A DNA stretch of 64,000 bases from Ensifer sp. IC4062 (lineage in GTDB: Bacteria > Pseudomonadota > Alphaproteobacteria > Rhizobiales > Rhizobiaceae), in contig NZ_JADYVD010000027.1 of assembly GCF_020193575.1 (NCBI RefSeq), forward strand, positions 34,198-98,197, read 5' to 3'. Under the pieces are notes generated by a model that worked only from the letters and a program-made list of their open reading frames with translations, did no database searches and was not told the origin of the DNA. Below, in pieces: positions 1 to 8,573 of the stretch. The first letter of the stretch is position 1. The number at the start of each line of letters is the position of its first letter. Position numbers and translations under genes: made by a program.

Positions 1-246
1 GAGCGAAAGGACTGTGGCCGGACTGATCTCGCCGAGCGAGGCCTCCATCCGCCGCCAGATCGCGGCAGCGCTCGCCTTCGAGACCATTTGCGAAACGATG
101 ATGTTGGCGAGGCCGCGATATCCCGGATCCGTTCTCCTGAGGGGCACCGGCCCCGCCTTGGCGATCACGTGCTCGAGACGGGCGTCGAGCATCACCAGAC
201 CGGCAAGCCCGGCCTCGATATCCTCGTGCGTCCGGATGATCCGCAT
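1..246 (-). CDS. DNA-3-methyladenine glycosylase II-like protein, 3' part cut by window edge
   Basis: The minus strand reads open from an ATG at 246 to the window edge, giving the first 82 residues. The stretch DPGYRGLANIIVSQMVSKAS is characteristic of the helix-hairpin-helix GPD glycosylases of the AlkA type, which excise alkylated purines from DNA during base excision repair. An AGTGGAGGG ribosome-binding site sits just before the start codon. The catalytic hairpin and aspartate would lie beyond the window, so substrate range cannot be judged. It is transcribed away from gluQ, with a palindromic repeat between the two starts. Confidence 0.8.
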   Translation of the reverse strand, partial: MRIIRTHEDIEAGLAGLVMLDARLEHVIAKAGPVPLRRTDPGYRGLANIIVSQMVSKASAAAIWRRMEASLGEISPATVLSL

Positions 247-256
247 GCGCCCTCCA

Positions 257-357
257 CTGCATGTTTCCTTAGATCGTAACCGATGTAGCGACAAAAACAT
301 GCAGCAATTCAAAGTGCTACAGCGTTCCTTGTGGGTCTGAAAAGACGCACCGCGCCC
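257..357. repeat. Rhizobial palindromic mosaic repeat, family 1
   Basis: An inner hairpin pairs GCATGTTT (259-266) with AAACATGC (295-302). It is followed by the family core CAATTCAAAGTGCTACAGCG and a GTCT..AAGAC outer palindrome. Related copies lie at 11788, 15283, 18636, 20409, 45531 and 55808, in both orientations. It fills the space between the divergent glycosylase and gluQ genes. Confidence 0.8.
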
Positions 358-402
358 AGAAAGCGGATGACCTTTATACCGCTTCCATGCCAAAGGGAAA
401 CG

Positions 403-1287
403 ATGACCAGTCTGCCACAGCAACCCGTTTTTCGTTTCGCACCGAGCCCTAATGGCTTCCTGCACCTCGGTCACGCCCTGTCCGCCATCCTCAATCATGA
501 CATGGCGGCCGTGACCAATGGACGCTTTCTGCTGCGGATCGAGGATATCGACCGCACGCGTTGCCGCCCGGAGCTGGAGCAGGCGATTTTCGACGACCTC
601 GGTTGGCTGGGTCTCAGTTGGGAGCAACCGGTGCGCCGCCAGTCCGAACACCTCGACCTTTATGCCGAGATGCTTCAGCGCTTGCGGGCAATGGGCATCC
701 TCTATCCGTCGATTATGACCCGCGGGGAGATAAGGGCGGCGGTGGCCGTTGCGGAAGTCTCCGGATCGGCCTGGCCGCGTGATCCGGACGGAACGCCGAT
801 TTATCCGGGCCGCGAGCGCGAACTGTCACTTGGCGAGCAAGTCGCACTTGTCGCCGGCGATCGGCCCTTTGCCTGGCGCCTCGACGTCGAAAAAGCGGTC
901 GATCTCGTTCACCGTCCTCTGACGTGGCAAGAAACCGGCGCAGGCCCCGCCGGGGAAACAGGCCAGATCCCGGCCGATCCCGCAAGCTGGGGCGATGTAA
1001 TCCTCTCGCGTTCCGACGCGCCATCGAGCTACCACCTCTCGGTGGTCATCGACGACGCTCTGCAGGGTGTCACCCATGTCGTGCGTGGGCGCGATCTCTA
1101 CCATGCGACTTCAGTACATCGCTTGCTTCAGCGGCTTCTCGATCTGCCAGAACCGATCTACCATCATCACCGCCTTATCCTCGGGCGGGATGGCAAGAAG
1201 CTGTCGAAGAGCAACAAGGACACCGGTATCGCGGCTTTCCGCGCTGCCGGAAAGACGCCCGCGGATATTCGTGAAATGGTGCTATGA
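403..1287 (+). CDS. gluQ: Glutamyl-Q tRNA(Asp) synthetase
   Basis: This protein attaches glutamate to the queuosine base at position 34 of tRNA-Asp. It is a truncated relative of glutamyl-tRNA synthetase that keeps the catalytic fold and lacks the anticodon-binding domain. The 294 residues carry an HLGH signature at about 21-24 after FAPSPNG, and KKLSKS near residue 268. The length fits GluQRS and is far below the roughly 480 of full GltX. The ATG at 403 is chosen because FRFAPSPNG follows it closely; an upstream in-frame stretch from 331 is derived from the repeat. The cysteine cluster that binds zinc in E. coli GluQ is not visible here. The gene's end overlaps the end of the convergent YihY gene by 6 bases. 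Confidence 0.93.
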   Translation: MTSLPQQPVFRFAPSPNGFLHLGHALSAILNHDMAAVTNGRFLLRIEDIDRTRCRPELEQAIFDDLGWLGLSWEQPVRRQSEHLDLYAEMLQRLRAMGILYPSIMTRGEIRAAVAVAEVSGSAWPRDPDGTPIYPGRERELSLGEQVALVAGDRPFAWRLDVEKAVDLVHRPLTWQETGAGPAGETGQIPADPASWGDVILSRSDAPSSYHLSVVIDDALQGVTHVVRGRDLYHATSVHRLLQRLLDLPEPIYHHHRLILGRDGKKLSKSNKDTGIAAFRAAGKTPADIREMVL

Positions 1288-2181
1288 GCCATTCTCGGCG
1301 GGGCGATCGTCATTCTCGCGCTGGCCCAAGAAACTGCGCATGACGAGGCGCTTGACCCGGAATTTCATGATTGCGGCGTTGATCTCGGCACCGATGATGA
1401 AGATTGCGCCGATCATGTACAGAAACACCAGAACGATCACGACCGAGGCGAGACCGGCATAGGTGGCCACATAACTCGAGAAGGCCCTGAGGTAATAGGC
1501 AAAGGCGTAGGCGCCAATCGACCAGAACAGCAGCGTGAGAACAATTCCGGGAAGAACATCGAAGACCTTGCGGTGTCCGTCCGGAAGCCAGAGATGCGAC
1601 ACCAGCAGCCCGCCGGTGAGCATCACTAGGGCCAGCGTTAGCCCCCAATCGTCGACCGTTGCGAGGACGGAGTCGAGCCAAGGCAGCCATTGGTCGGCAT
1701 TGCGCACCGCAAGCGGCACCGCAACGAGCAGGATGCTGATGACGGCAAGGATGAGGACGCCGGCGATCACGAAGCCGAGACTCGCAAGGCGCGTAATGTA
1801 CCACGGGCGGCTTTCCGCCACCCGGTAGGCACGGTTAAGCGCAATCCTCAACGCTTCGACGCCGTTGGAGGCGAAATAGGCGGCGGCGAGCACCGAGATT
1901 GTGAGCAAGCCACCGCGCGGAATTGTCAGCACGCGCACAACCTCGTCAGCCACCGGTTTGGCGATCGATTCGGGCCAGGCATCGAAAATCAGATGGACAG
2001 CGGTTTCTGCAAACTGGTCAGCGCCAAGGAAACTCCCGAGGGCGGTGCCGAAGATCAGGAATGGGAAGACGGCCATCAGCGAGGATAGTGCCACATGGCT
2101 CGCCATCGCCCAACCGTCGTCCTCGCTGAAGTGCCAGAGCGCATCGAACACGACCTTCCAGATGATGCGAGCGACGGCCAT
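1282..2181 (-). CDS. YihY/virulence factor BrkB family inner-membrane protein
   Basis: The product is a polytopic membrane protein of the YihY/BrkB family (UPF0761-like), whose transport or envelope role is not settled. Hydrophobic segments are spaced along the protein from MASHVALSSLMAVFPFLIF near the start to VVIVLVFLYMIGAIFIIGAE near the end. The ASNGVEALRIALNRAY motif typical of the family lies between the second and third segments. The ATG at 2181 has GGAGAT seven bases upstream and is preferred; an in-frame ATG at 2208 would add nine residues but has no clear ribosome-binding site. The minus frame stays open beyond that, but this is antisense to the oxidoreductase gene. Confidence 0.88.
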   Translation of the reverse strand: MAVARIIWKVVFDALWHFSEDDGWAMASHVALSSLMAVFPFLIFGTALGSFLGADQFAETAVHLIFDAWPESIAKPVADEVVRVLTIPRGGLLTISVLAAAYFASNGVEALRIALNRAYRVAESRPWYITRLASLGFVIAGVLILAVISILLVAVPLAVRNADQWLPWLDSVLATVDDWGLTLALVMLTGGLLVSHLWLPDGHRKVFDVLPGIVLTLLFWSIGAYAFAYYLRAFSSYVATYAGLASVVIVLVFLYMIGAIFIIGAEINAAIMKFRVKRLVMRSFLGQRENDDRPAENGS

Positions 2182-2304
2182 TCCATCTCCGAGCTTTGCG
2201 GTATCCATGTGCACCGACGGAGGCCGGTGTGGCACACGCAATTCAATTGTATCCCACCGACGAATATGGGAAACGGGGGATGGATTTCTACAGGAATCGA
2301 CCGG

Positions 2305-3138
2305 ATGCCCGATCGTCCCACCATCATTGTCACAGGCTGCTCTTCCGGCATCGGCGCCTACTGCGCCCGCGCGCTGAAGGCGGACGGCTGGCGCGTCTTC
2401 GCGACCGTGCGCCGGCCTCAAGATCAGGCGGAACTGGAGGCCGAAGGCATCGAGACCTTCATCATGGACTACAGCAGGCCGGAAACGATCGTCGCGCTGG
2501 CGGAGGCGGTGATGGCCCGCTCGGGCGGGCGCATTGACGCCCTCTTCAACAATGGTGCCTATGGTCAGGCGGGCGCGGTCGAGGACCTGCCGGCCGAGGC
2601 GCTCAGGCTGCAACTCGAAACCAATGTCGTCGGTTGGCATGAGCTGACACGCCGCGTGATACCGGCGATGCGGGCTCGCGGCCACGGCCGCATCGTGCAA
2701 TGCTCCTCGATCCTCGGCATCGTCCCCTATCGCTGGCGCGGTGCGTACAATGCCTCGAAATTTGCCATCGAAGGACTGTCGCTGACCTTGAGAATGGAGC
2801 TTGCCGGCAGCGGCGTCCACGTCAGCCTGATCGAGCCGGGACCGATCGCATCGAAATTCACGGCGAATGCCATTCCCTATATCGAGCGCTTCATCGATCT
2901 CAAGAATTCCGTACATCGCGCGGAATATGAGCGACAGATGCGACGCCTGCGCGGCGAAAGTAAGCCAGCAGCGGGAAAGCTTGGGCCGGACGCCGTCTAC
3001 GCCGTTTTGAAACATGCGCTGACGTCACGCAGGCCGCGACCGCACTATATAGTAACAAGACCCGCCAAGCAGGGTGCACTGCTGAAGAAGCTCCTGCCGG
3101 CCTCCCTATTCTATCGCATCATCGGCCGTCTCGGCTGA
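2305..3138 (+). CDS. Short-chain dehydrogenase/reductase family oxidoreductase
   Basis: This is a classical SDR enzyme of 277 residues that uses NAD(P)(H) to interconvert an alcohol and a ketone; the substrate is unknown. The cofactor motif TGCSSGIG lies at about residues 10-17. A variant NNGAYG stands in for the usual NNAG. The catalytic serine lies in QCSSILG, and YNASK supplies the Tyr and Lys. The extended C-terminus (about 190-277), with a basic AKQGALLKKLLP segment, resembles SDRs that act on lipophilic substrates. The start at 2305 places the cofactor motif at the usual distance from the N-terminus. The next gene follows after 23 bases. Confidence 0.9.
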   Translation: MPDRPTIIVTGCSSGIGAYCARALKADGWRVFATVRRPQDQAELEAEGIETFIMDYSRPETIVALAEAVMARSGGRIDALFNNGAYGQAGAVEDLPAEALRLQLETNVVGWHELTRRVIPAMRARGHGRIVQCSSILGIVPYRWRGAYNASKFAIEGLSLTLRMELAGSGVHVSLIEPGPIASKFTANAIPYIERFIDLKNSVHRAEYERQMRRLRGESKPAAGKLGPDAVYAVLKHALTSRRPRPHYIVTRPAKQGALLKKLLPASLFYRIIGRLG

Positions 3139-3161
3139 CCGAAATTGGAGGGATATGCATC

Positions 3162-3365
3162 ATGTCCACTTTCTTCACCGGCCTGACCCTGCTCGTCATG
3201 GGCCTGGTCGTGATCGTTCTGATACGCGGCCTTTTCAACATGGCCACGGGCGGCAGCGGCAATACTTCAAACAAGTTGATGCAGGCGCGCATCGTCCTGC
3301 AGGCGATCGCCATCGCGCTGATCATGCTGACGCTGTGGATCACCGGCGGCGGCCGGCCGGGCTGA
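3162..3365 (+). CDS. Twin transmembrane helix small protein (HIG1-like)
   Basis: A 67-residue protein with two hydrophobic helices (about 4-22 and 44-61) joined by a short polar loop containing GGSGNTSNKLMQAR. This is the layout of the alphaproteobacterial twin-transmembrane small proteins, distantly like the HIG1 domain, which in mitochondria associates with respiratory complexes. A GGAGG ribosome-binding site precedes the ATG. It lies 14 bases upstream of the cobalamin adenosyltransferase gene, probably in one transcript, an arrangement I recall as common in rhizobia. Its biochemical role is unknown. Confidence 0.82.
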   Translation: MSTFFTGLTLLVMGLVVIVLIRGLFNMATGGSGNTSNKLMQARIVLQAIAIALIMLTLWITGGGRPG

Positions 3366-3379
3366 TAGGGGGCGACACC

Positions 3380-3952
3380 ATGGTAAGGCTTAACAAGATC
3401 TACACGAGGACAGGCGACGACGGCACGACTGGACTTGTTTCCGGCCCACGCCGCGCGAAATGCGACCTGCGCGTCGAGGCATATGGCACGGTTGACGAGG
3501 CGAACGCCCTAGTCGGCCTTGCGCGCCAGCACACCGACGGCATGCCCGATCTCGACGCCATGCTGATGCGCATCCAGAATGACCTCTTCGACCTCGGAGC
3601 GGACCTCGCAACGCCGGATACTGGCGAGACGCCGGACCATGAACCGCTGAGGATCGCAGCCGCCCAGGTCGCGAGGATCGAAGGTGAGATCGACCGCCTT
3701 AACGCCGATCTCGAACCCCTGCGGTCCTTCGTTCTGCCGGCCGGGAGCCCGGCTTCCGCGGCCCTGCACGTTGCCCGCACCGTTGCACGACGTGCCGAAC
3801 GCCAGATCGTTGCACTTGCTGCCGGCGAGATCGTCAGCCGCGACGCGATCGCCTATATCAATCGACTCTCGGACTTCCTTTTCGTGGCCGCCCGCTGGGC
3901 AAATGACAAGGGACGTTCCGACGTGCTTTGGGTTCCGGGCAAGAACAGGTAA
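3380..3952 (+). CDS. PduO-type ATP:cob(I)alamin adenosyltransferase
   Basis: The enzyme transfers the adenosyl group of ATP to cob(I)alamin to make adenosylcobalamin. The 190-residue protein has the N-terminal ATP-binding signature KIYTRTGDDGTTGL and the C-terminal RTVARRAER and YINRLSDFLFVAAR motifs of the PduO/MMAB family, which folds as a trimeric helical bundle. The ATG at 3380 gives the usual length. The window also encodes CobS and CobT for aerobic B12 synthesis about 30 kb away. It could be labelled cobO by function, but the fold is PduO-type and not CobA/CobO. Confidence 0.93.
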   Translation: MVRLNKIYTRTGDDGTTGLVSGPRRAKCDLRVEAYGTVDEANALVGLARQHTDGMPDLDAMLMRIQNDLFDLGADLATPDTGETPDHEPLRIAAAQVARIEGEIDRLNADLEPLRSFVLPAGSPASAALHVARTVARRAERQIVALAAGEIVSRDAIAYINRLSDFLFVAARWANDKGRSDVLWVPGKNR

Positions 3953-3982
3953 CGTTCGTCAAGAATCACGCTCGAGGGCCGC

Positions 3983-4774
3983 ATGTTCATACCGCTTCAC
4001 GACAGCAACGCGCTGAAGCACATCAGCATGCAGTATGTGACGATCGCGCTGATCGCCACGAACATCGCGGTCTGGCTCGTTACCGGCCCGATAGCCACGG
4101 AAGAGTTCGCAAACGCGGCCGTGCTCGGGCTCGGCTACATCCCGGCTGTGATCTTCGACTATGCCGACCTCGATCCGTCGCTCGTCATCGTTCCCGATCA
4201 TTTCACGTTCGTCACCTATTCGTTCCTGCACGGCGACTTGTCGCACCTGGCGATGAACATGCTGTTTCTCTGGGTTTTCGGCGACAGTGTCGAGGACGCG
4301 CTCGGGCATTTTCGCTTCCTCGTCTTCTACCTGCTGTGCGCGGCCGCGGGCGCGCTCGCGCACGGACTGCTCGATCCTGCTTCGGAAGCGCCGCTGATCG
4401 GCGCTTCAGGCGCCATTTCTGGCGTGGTCGCCGCCTATTTCCTGCTCCATCCGAAGGTGCGAGTGTGGGTTCTCGTCCTCTTCCGCATTCCATTGCCACT
4501 GCCTGCGGCGATCCCGCTGGCGTTCTGGATCGGCCAGCAATTCTACATGCTGGTGGTCGACTCCGGCAGCGGCGTCTCCTGGAGTGCACATGTCGGCGGC
4601 ATTGCTGCGGGGCTTCTGTTGGTGGTCGTTTTGCGACGTCGCGGCGTCCCGCTGTTCGATCGCACGATCGTCAGTCCGCGCGCCGTCGAGCATCGTGAGG
4701 AGCGCCCGGCGGAGGTCGACGCCAGCACCGCGAGCGCCAGAAAACCGCCTACTCCATGGGGCCGGCCGACCTGA
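3983..4774 (+). CDS. Rhomboid family intramembrane serine protease
   Basis: A 263-residue polytopic protein with the rhomboid catalytic elements. GASGAISG carries the nucleophilic serine, SAHVGG near residue 206 carries the partner histidine, and HGDLSHLAMNM supplies the conserved His and Asn of the second helix. Rhomboids cleave transmembrane substrates within the bilayer; the substrate here is unknown. About six hydrophobic segments are followed by a polar, proline-rich tail from residue 225 on. The gene starts 30 bases after the adenosyltransferase. The 291 bases that follow hold the etfB upstream region. Confidence 0.9.
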   Translation: MFIPLHDSNALKHISMQYVTIALIATNIAVWLVTGPIATEEFANAAVLGLGYIPAVIFDYADLDPSLVIVPDHFTFVTYSFLHGDLSHLAMNMLFLWVFGDSVEDALGHFRFLVFYLLCAAAGALAHGLLDPASEAPLIGASGAISGVVAAYFLLHPKVRVWVLVLFRIPLPLPAAIPLAFWIGQQFYMLVVDSGSGVSWSAHVGGIAAGLLLVVVLRRRGVPLFDRTIVSPRAVEHREERPAEVDASTASARKPPTPWGRPT

Positions 4775-4900
4775 GATGCGATGCAGCCGCGCAATGTGCG
4801 TGCGGATATGAATCGCAATTTCAATATGTTGAACGTGCTGCGGGTGAGAAGGTCTGTGCCATTCGGCGTTCCTCGTTACACCGCTTGCCAAGCGCCAATC

Positions 4901-4920
4901 TGACGTGTACGTAAACGTCA
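4901..4920. promoter_or_regulatory. Near-perfect 20-bp palindrome upstream of etfBA, probable operator
   Basis: TGACGTGTACGTAAACGTCA matches its own reverse complement at 18 of 20 positions. It lies 146 bases upstream of the etfB start in a non-coding stretch. The ACGT-rich pattern resembles operators of MerR-family regulators of branched-chain amino acid or fatty acid catabolism (LiuR-like), which fits control of an electron transfer flavoprotein. The regulator's identity is inference only. Confidence 0.55.
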
Positions 4921-5065
4921 TTCGAAATCTCGAGGTTATATCGATTTAGCTTCGCGGACGGCGATTGTAATTGGAGAAAAAACGCGTATCGATGTCGCCA
5001 ACCGACAATCAGGCAGCTCTGTTAAGGGGCATTTTCCTGCGAAAGCTCTTGGAGGGAATGAATCC

Positions 5066-5815
5066 ATGAAAATCCTAGTAACGGTGAAGCGTGTCGTCGA
5101 CTTTAACGTCAAGATCCGCGTCAAGGCGGATGGTACCGGCGTCGAGCTTGCCAATGTCAAGATGTCGATGAACCCGTTCGACGAGATCTCGGTCGAAGAG
5201 GCGCTGCGGCTGAAGGAAGCCGGCAAGGCGAGCGAAGTGGTGGTCGTCTCGGTCGGTCCGGCCAAGGCCGAGGAGACGCTGAGGACCGCGCTCGCCATGG
5301 GCGCCGACCGGGCGATCCTGGTCGAGACCGACGATCAAGTCGAGCCGCTCGCCGTCGCGAAGATCGTCAAGGGTGTGGCCGAGGCGGAAGCACCGGGGCT
5401 GATCATCGTCGGCAAACAGGCGATCGACGACGATAGCAATCAGACCGGCCAGATGCTGTCGGCGCTGCTGGGCTGGGCCCAGGGCACCTTTGCCTCCAAG
5501 GTCGAGATCGCCGACGGCAGCGCCAAGGTGACGCGCGAAGTCGACGGCGGCCTGCAGACGGTCGAACTGAAGCTGCCGGCGGTGGTGACCACCGATCTCA
5601 GGCTCAACGAGCCGCGTTATGCCTCGCTGCCGAACATCATGAAGGCGAAGAAGAAGCCGCTCGACAAGAAGACGCCTTCCGATTTCGGCGTCGACACTTC
5701 GCCGCGGCTGAAGGTGTTGAAGACGGAAGAGCCGTCGGGCCGCAAGGCCGGCATCAAGGTGAAGTCGGTCGCCGAGCTTGTCGAGAAGCTCAAGAGCGAA
5801 GCCGGCGTACTTTAA
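5066..5815 (+). CDS. etfB: Electron transfer flavoprotein beta subunit
   Basis: This is the small subunit of ETF, which takes electrons from acyl-CoA and related dehydrogenases and passes them to ETF:ubiquinone oxidoreductase. The 249 residues begin [20 protein letters not shown]. They include [20 protein letters not shown], the AMP/adenine-binding region, and the alanine-rich [21 protein letters not shown] segment near residue 180, the family signature. A GGAGGG ribosome-binding site precedes the start. etfA follows after 24 bases in the same transcript. A palindrome at 4901 may control both genes. Confidence 0.96.
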   Translation: MKILVTVKRVVDFNVKIRVKADGTGVELANVKMSMNPFDEISVEEALRLKEAGKASEVVVVSVGPAKAEETLRTALAMGADRAILVETDDQVEPLAVAKIVKGVAEAEAPGLIIVGKQAIDDDSNQTGQMLSALLGWAQGTFASKVEIADGSAKVTREVDGGLQTVELKLPAVVTTDLRLNEPRYASLPNIMKAKKKPLDKKTPSDFGVDTSPRLKVLKTEEPSGRKAGIKVKSVAELVEKLKSEAGVL

Positions 5816-5839
5816 GGGTTAGGAAAGGGAGATCTCACC

Positions 5840-6769
5840 ATGGCCATTCTGCTTCTGGCTGACCACGACAATAAGAACCTTTCCGACCAGACGGCCAAAG
5901 CGCTGACGGCGGCCAGCAAAATCGGCGGCGACGTGCATGTGCTCGTCGCCGGTTCCGGCGCCAAGGCCGTCGCCGATGAGGCGGCGAAGCTTGCCGGTGT
6001 ATCCAAGGTGCTCGTCGCAGACGACGCCTCGCTCGCCAACAATCTCGCCGAGCCGCTCGCCGCCACGATCGTCGCGCTCGCCGGCTCTTACGACACGTTT
6101 GTTGCCGCCGCCACCTCGGTCGGCAAGAACGTCATGCCGCGCGTTGCCGCGCTCCTCGACGTCGCCCAAGTCTCGGAAATCATCGAGGTGGTGTCCTCCG
6201 ACACCTTCAAGCGGCCGATCTATGCCGGCAACGCCATCCAGACGGTGCAGACGAGCGAAGCCAAGCGGGTGATCACCGTCCGCACCGCCTCGTTCGCGTC
6301 GGCGCCGGCCGGCGGCTCGGCCGCGATCGAGACCGTCGCGGCCGCCGCCAATCCGGGGCTTTCGAGCCATGTTGCCGATGCGCTGTCCTCGTCCGACCGG
6401 CCGGAACTGACCTCGGCGAAGATCATCATCTCCGGCGGCCGGGCGCTCGGCTCGTCGGAAAAATTCAAGGAAGTGATCCTGCCGGTCGCCGACAAGCTCG
6501 GCGCCGCCGTCGGTGCCTCGCGCGCCGCCGTCGATGCCGGCTATGCCCCGAACGACTGGCAGGTCGGCCAGACCGGCAAGGTGGTCGCCCCCGACCTCTA
6601 CATCGCCTGCGGCATCTCCGGCGCCATCCAGCATCTCGCCGGCATGAAGGATTCCAAGGTGATCGTCGCCATCAACAAGGACGAGGAGGCGCCGATCTTC
6701 CAGGTCGCCGACTACGGTCTCGTCGCCGACCTCTTCGACGTCCTGCCGGAACTCGAAAAGGCGCTGTAA
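5840..6769 (+). CDS. etfA: Electron transfer flavoprotein alpha subunit
   Basis: This is the large ETF subunit, which binds the redox-active FAD. The 309-residue protein has the N-terminal ETF domain ([20 protein letters not shown] onward). Its C-terminal FAD-binding half holds the signature [20 protein letters not shown] and the closing [20 protein letters not shown]. It is co-transcribed with etfB and precedes a hydroxyacyl-CoA dehydrogenase gene, which ties the cluster to fatty acid or polyhydroxybutyrate-related acyl-CoA oxidation. A strong hairpin with a T-run follows at 6841. Confidence 0.96.
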   Translation: MAILLLADHDNKNLSDQTAKALTAASKIGGDVHVLVAGSGAKAVADEAAKLAGVSKVLVADDASLANNLAEPLAATIVALAGSYDTFVAAATSVGKNVMPRVAALLDVAQVSEIIEVVSSDTFKRPIYAGNAIQTVQTSEAKRVITVRTASFASAPAGGSAAIETVAAAANPGLSSHVADALSSSDRPELTSAKIIISGGRALGSSEKFKEVILPVADKLGAAVGASRAAVDAGYAPNDWQVGQTGKVVAPDLYIACGISGAIQHLAGMKDSKVIVAINKDEEAPIFQVADYGLVADLFDVLPELEKAL

Positions 6770-6840
6770 CCACACGTAAAACGCGTTTGGCTCCGGCATG
6801 AAAAAGGCTGGAAAAAGCGCGGGCTTGGCATTAACAATCG

Positions 6841-6872
6841 TACCGGGCCGGCCCCATCGGCCCGGTATTTTT
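6841..6872 (+). terminator. Rho-independent terminator after etfBA
   Basis: TACCGGGCCG (6841-6850) pairs perfectly with CGGCCCGGTA (6858-6867) across a seven-base loop. Five Ts follow directly. It separates etfA from the downstream dehydrogenase, so read-through may be limited. Confidence 0.88.
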
Positions 6873-6913
6873 GTTTCTGCGGCTGCAAAGCTGCGGAAAT
6901 CTCTTGAGGATGG

Positions 6914-7798
6914 ATGTTCGCTTCGATGATCAAGACGGTCGGAATTATTGGCGCTGGTCAGATGGGCTGCGGCATTGCCCATGTTTCGGCAGCCGCCGGA
7001 TACAAGGTGCAACTCTATGATCTTGCTGCGGACCGCATCGAGGCCGGGCTTGCGACCATCAACGGCAATCTCGCCCGTCAGGTCTCCTCCGGCAAGATGA
7101 CCGACGAGGACCGCAAGAAGGCGCTCTCCCTGATCAAGGGTTCCGCCGACATCAACGATCTCTCGCAGGCCGACCTCGTCATTGAGGCGGTGACGGAAGA
7201 CGAAACCGTCAAACGGAAGATTTACGGCCAGGTTTGCCCGATCATGAAGCCGGAAGCGCTTCTCGCAACCAACACCTCTTCGCTGTCGATCACGCGGCTC
7301 GCTTCCGCGACCGACAGGCCGGAGCACTTCATGGGCATCCACTTCATGAACCCGGTTCCGGTGATGAAGCTGGTGGAGCTGGTACGCGGCATTGCAACCG
7401 ACGAAGAGACGTTCAATGCGGCGAAGGAATTCGTCGCCCGCCTCGACAAGACCGTCACAGTCGCCGAGGATTTTCCCGCCTTCATCGTCAACCGCATCCT
7501 GCTGCCGATGATCAACGAGGCGATCTACACCCTCTATGAGGGAGTTGGCACCGTCGATGCTATCGATACGGCGATGAAGCTCGGCGCAAACCATCCGATG
7601 GGGCCGCTGCAACTGGCCGACTTCATCGGCCTCGACACCTGCCTTTCGATCATGCAGGTGCTGCACGATGGGTTGGCGGACTCGAAATACCGCCCCTGTC
7701 CGCTGCTGGTCAAATATGTCGAGGCCGGCTGGCTCGGCCGCAAGTCCGGCCGCGGCTTCTACGACTATCGCGGCGACGTTCCCATTCCGACGCGCTGA
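6914..7798 (+). CDS. 3-hydroxybutyryl-CoA dehydrogenase
   Basis: A 294-residue NAD-dependent L-3-hydroxyacyl-CoA dehydrogenase that interconverts 3-hydroxybutyryl-CoA and acetoacetyl-CoA. The Rossmann motif GIIGAGQMGCGIA is at about residues 10-22. Catalytic elements are VIEAVTEDE, the HFMNPVPVMKLVE stretch with the active-site histidine, and FIVNRILLPMINEA at the start of the C-terminal helical domain. The length matches stand-alone HbdA/PaaH-type enzymes. The ATG at 6914 has GAGG eight bases upstream; an internal ATG at 6926 does not. The closest named homologue is hbdA (fadB-like in some annotations). Confidence 0.92.
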   Translation: MFASMIKTVGIIGAGQMGCGIAHVSAAAGYKVQLYDLAADRIEAGLATINGNLARQVSSGKMTDEDRKKALSLIKGSADINDLSQADLVIEAVTEDETVKRKIYGQVCPIMKPEALLATNTSSLSITRLASATDRPEHFMGIHFMNPVPVMKLVELVRGIATDEETFNAAKEFVARLDKTVTVAEDFPAFIVNRILLPMINEAIYTLYEGVGTVDAIDTAMKLGANHPMGPLQLADFIGLDTCLSIMQVLHDGLADSKYRPCPLLVKYVEAGWLGRKSGRGFYDYRGDVPIPTR

Positions 7799-7852
7799 GA
7801 GGTAAGACTTCGTGCGACTCCGCTAGATGCGGCACGCTTTGAAGCCCGAATC

Positions 7853-8548
7853 TCAAGTGCCCGCAGACGGCTTCAGCGCCGCCTGGATAAGGCTCTTTGC
7901 ATCTTCACTATCCCAGACGGCGGGACCGTTCATCGACCCGATCAGGCAGCCCTTCTCATCGAGGAGCAAGGTCGCAGGAAGGCCGAAGGCGAGGCCCTCC
8001 TTCTTGAGCGTGTTGAACACGCCCATCGACGCATCCCGGTAGTAGCCGAGCTCGTGTACCCCGATCTCATCGAGGAAGGCCTTCGGCTTTTTGTCATCGC
8101 CGGTGTCGATGTTGATCGCGATGACCGCAAAGCGGTCGCCACCCAGCGCTTTCTGCAGCCCGTTCAACGCAGGCATCTCCTCCCGGCATGGTACGCACCA
8201 CGTCGCCCAAAGGTTGACGAGGATCGTCTTGCCGGCAAAGGCGGCAAGGGTCAGCGGCTTACCATCGGAACCGGTAAAATCGAGACCACTGATCGGACGC
8301 GGGTCGGCCACCGGCGTCATTGCCGCGACCTGACCCTTCATGAACGGGGTCAGCGTGGCGACCTTCTCCATGGTTTGTGGACAGCTCCCGCCTTCAGCCG
8401 TTTGCGTCGCCTTGCGGTCGCCGGATCCTGTGGCATTGCCAGACCCCGTCTCCTTCACGTATACCGCAGCCGCGCCGACGATCACGCCGAAAAGGGCTGC
8501 GAGCGCGAACAACCGGATGGCCAGGGGACTTTTCTTCTGGTCTGGCAT
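7853..8548 (-). CDS. tlpA: TlpA family membrane-anchored thiol:disulfide oxidoreductase
   Basis: A 231-residue protein with one N-terminal membrane anchor ([20 protein letters not shown], about 9-28) and a periplasmic thioredoxin fold. The redox centre is WCVPC within [14 protein letters not shown]; a cis-proline loop follows at GLPATLLLD. TlpA proteins reduce copper-site cysteines for cytochrome oxidase assembly. Two further cysteines, one just after the anchor and one in DEKGCLIG, match the second disulfide of this family. The start [10 protein letters not shown] at 8548 is chosen because the anchor follows directly. Its start lies only 25 bases from that of the divergent argH. Confidence 0.88.
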   Translation of the reverse strand: MPDQKKSPLAIRLFALAALFGVIVGAAAVYVKETGSGNATGSGDRKATQTAEGGSCPQTMEKVATLTPFMKGQVAAMTPVADPRPISGLDFTGSDGKPLTLAAFAGKTILVNLWATWCVPCREEMPALNGLQKALGGDRFAVIAINIDTGDDKKPKAFLDEIGVHELGYYRDASMGVFNTLKKEGLAFGLPATLLLDEKGCLIGSMNGPAVWDSEDAKSLIQAALKPSAGT

Positions 8549-8573
8549 TTCATTCTCCAAGGCGGGCATCCTC

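Noticed and set aside
2209..3015. Minus-strand open frame extending the YihY gene far upstream
   Set aside because: It lies antisense to the clear SDR gene, and its translation has no family features; a start near 2181 has a proper ribosome-binding site.
5819..7666. Very long minus-strand open frame opposite etfA and the dehydrogenase
   Set aside because: It mirrors the codon bias of two strongly supported plus-strand genes and gives a low-complexity, charged translation with no domain.
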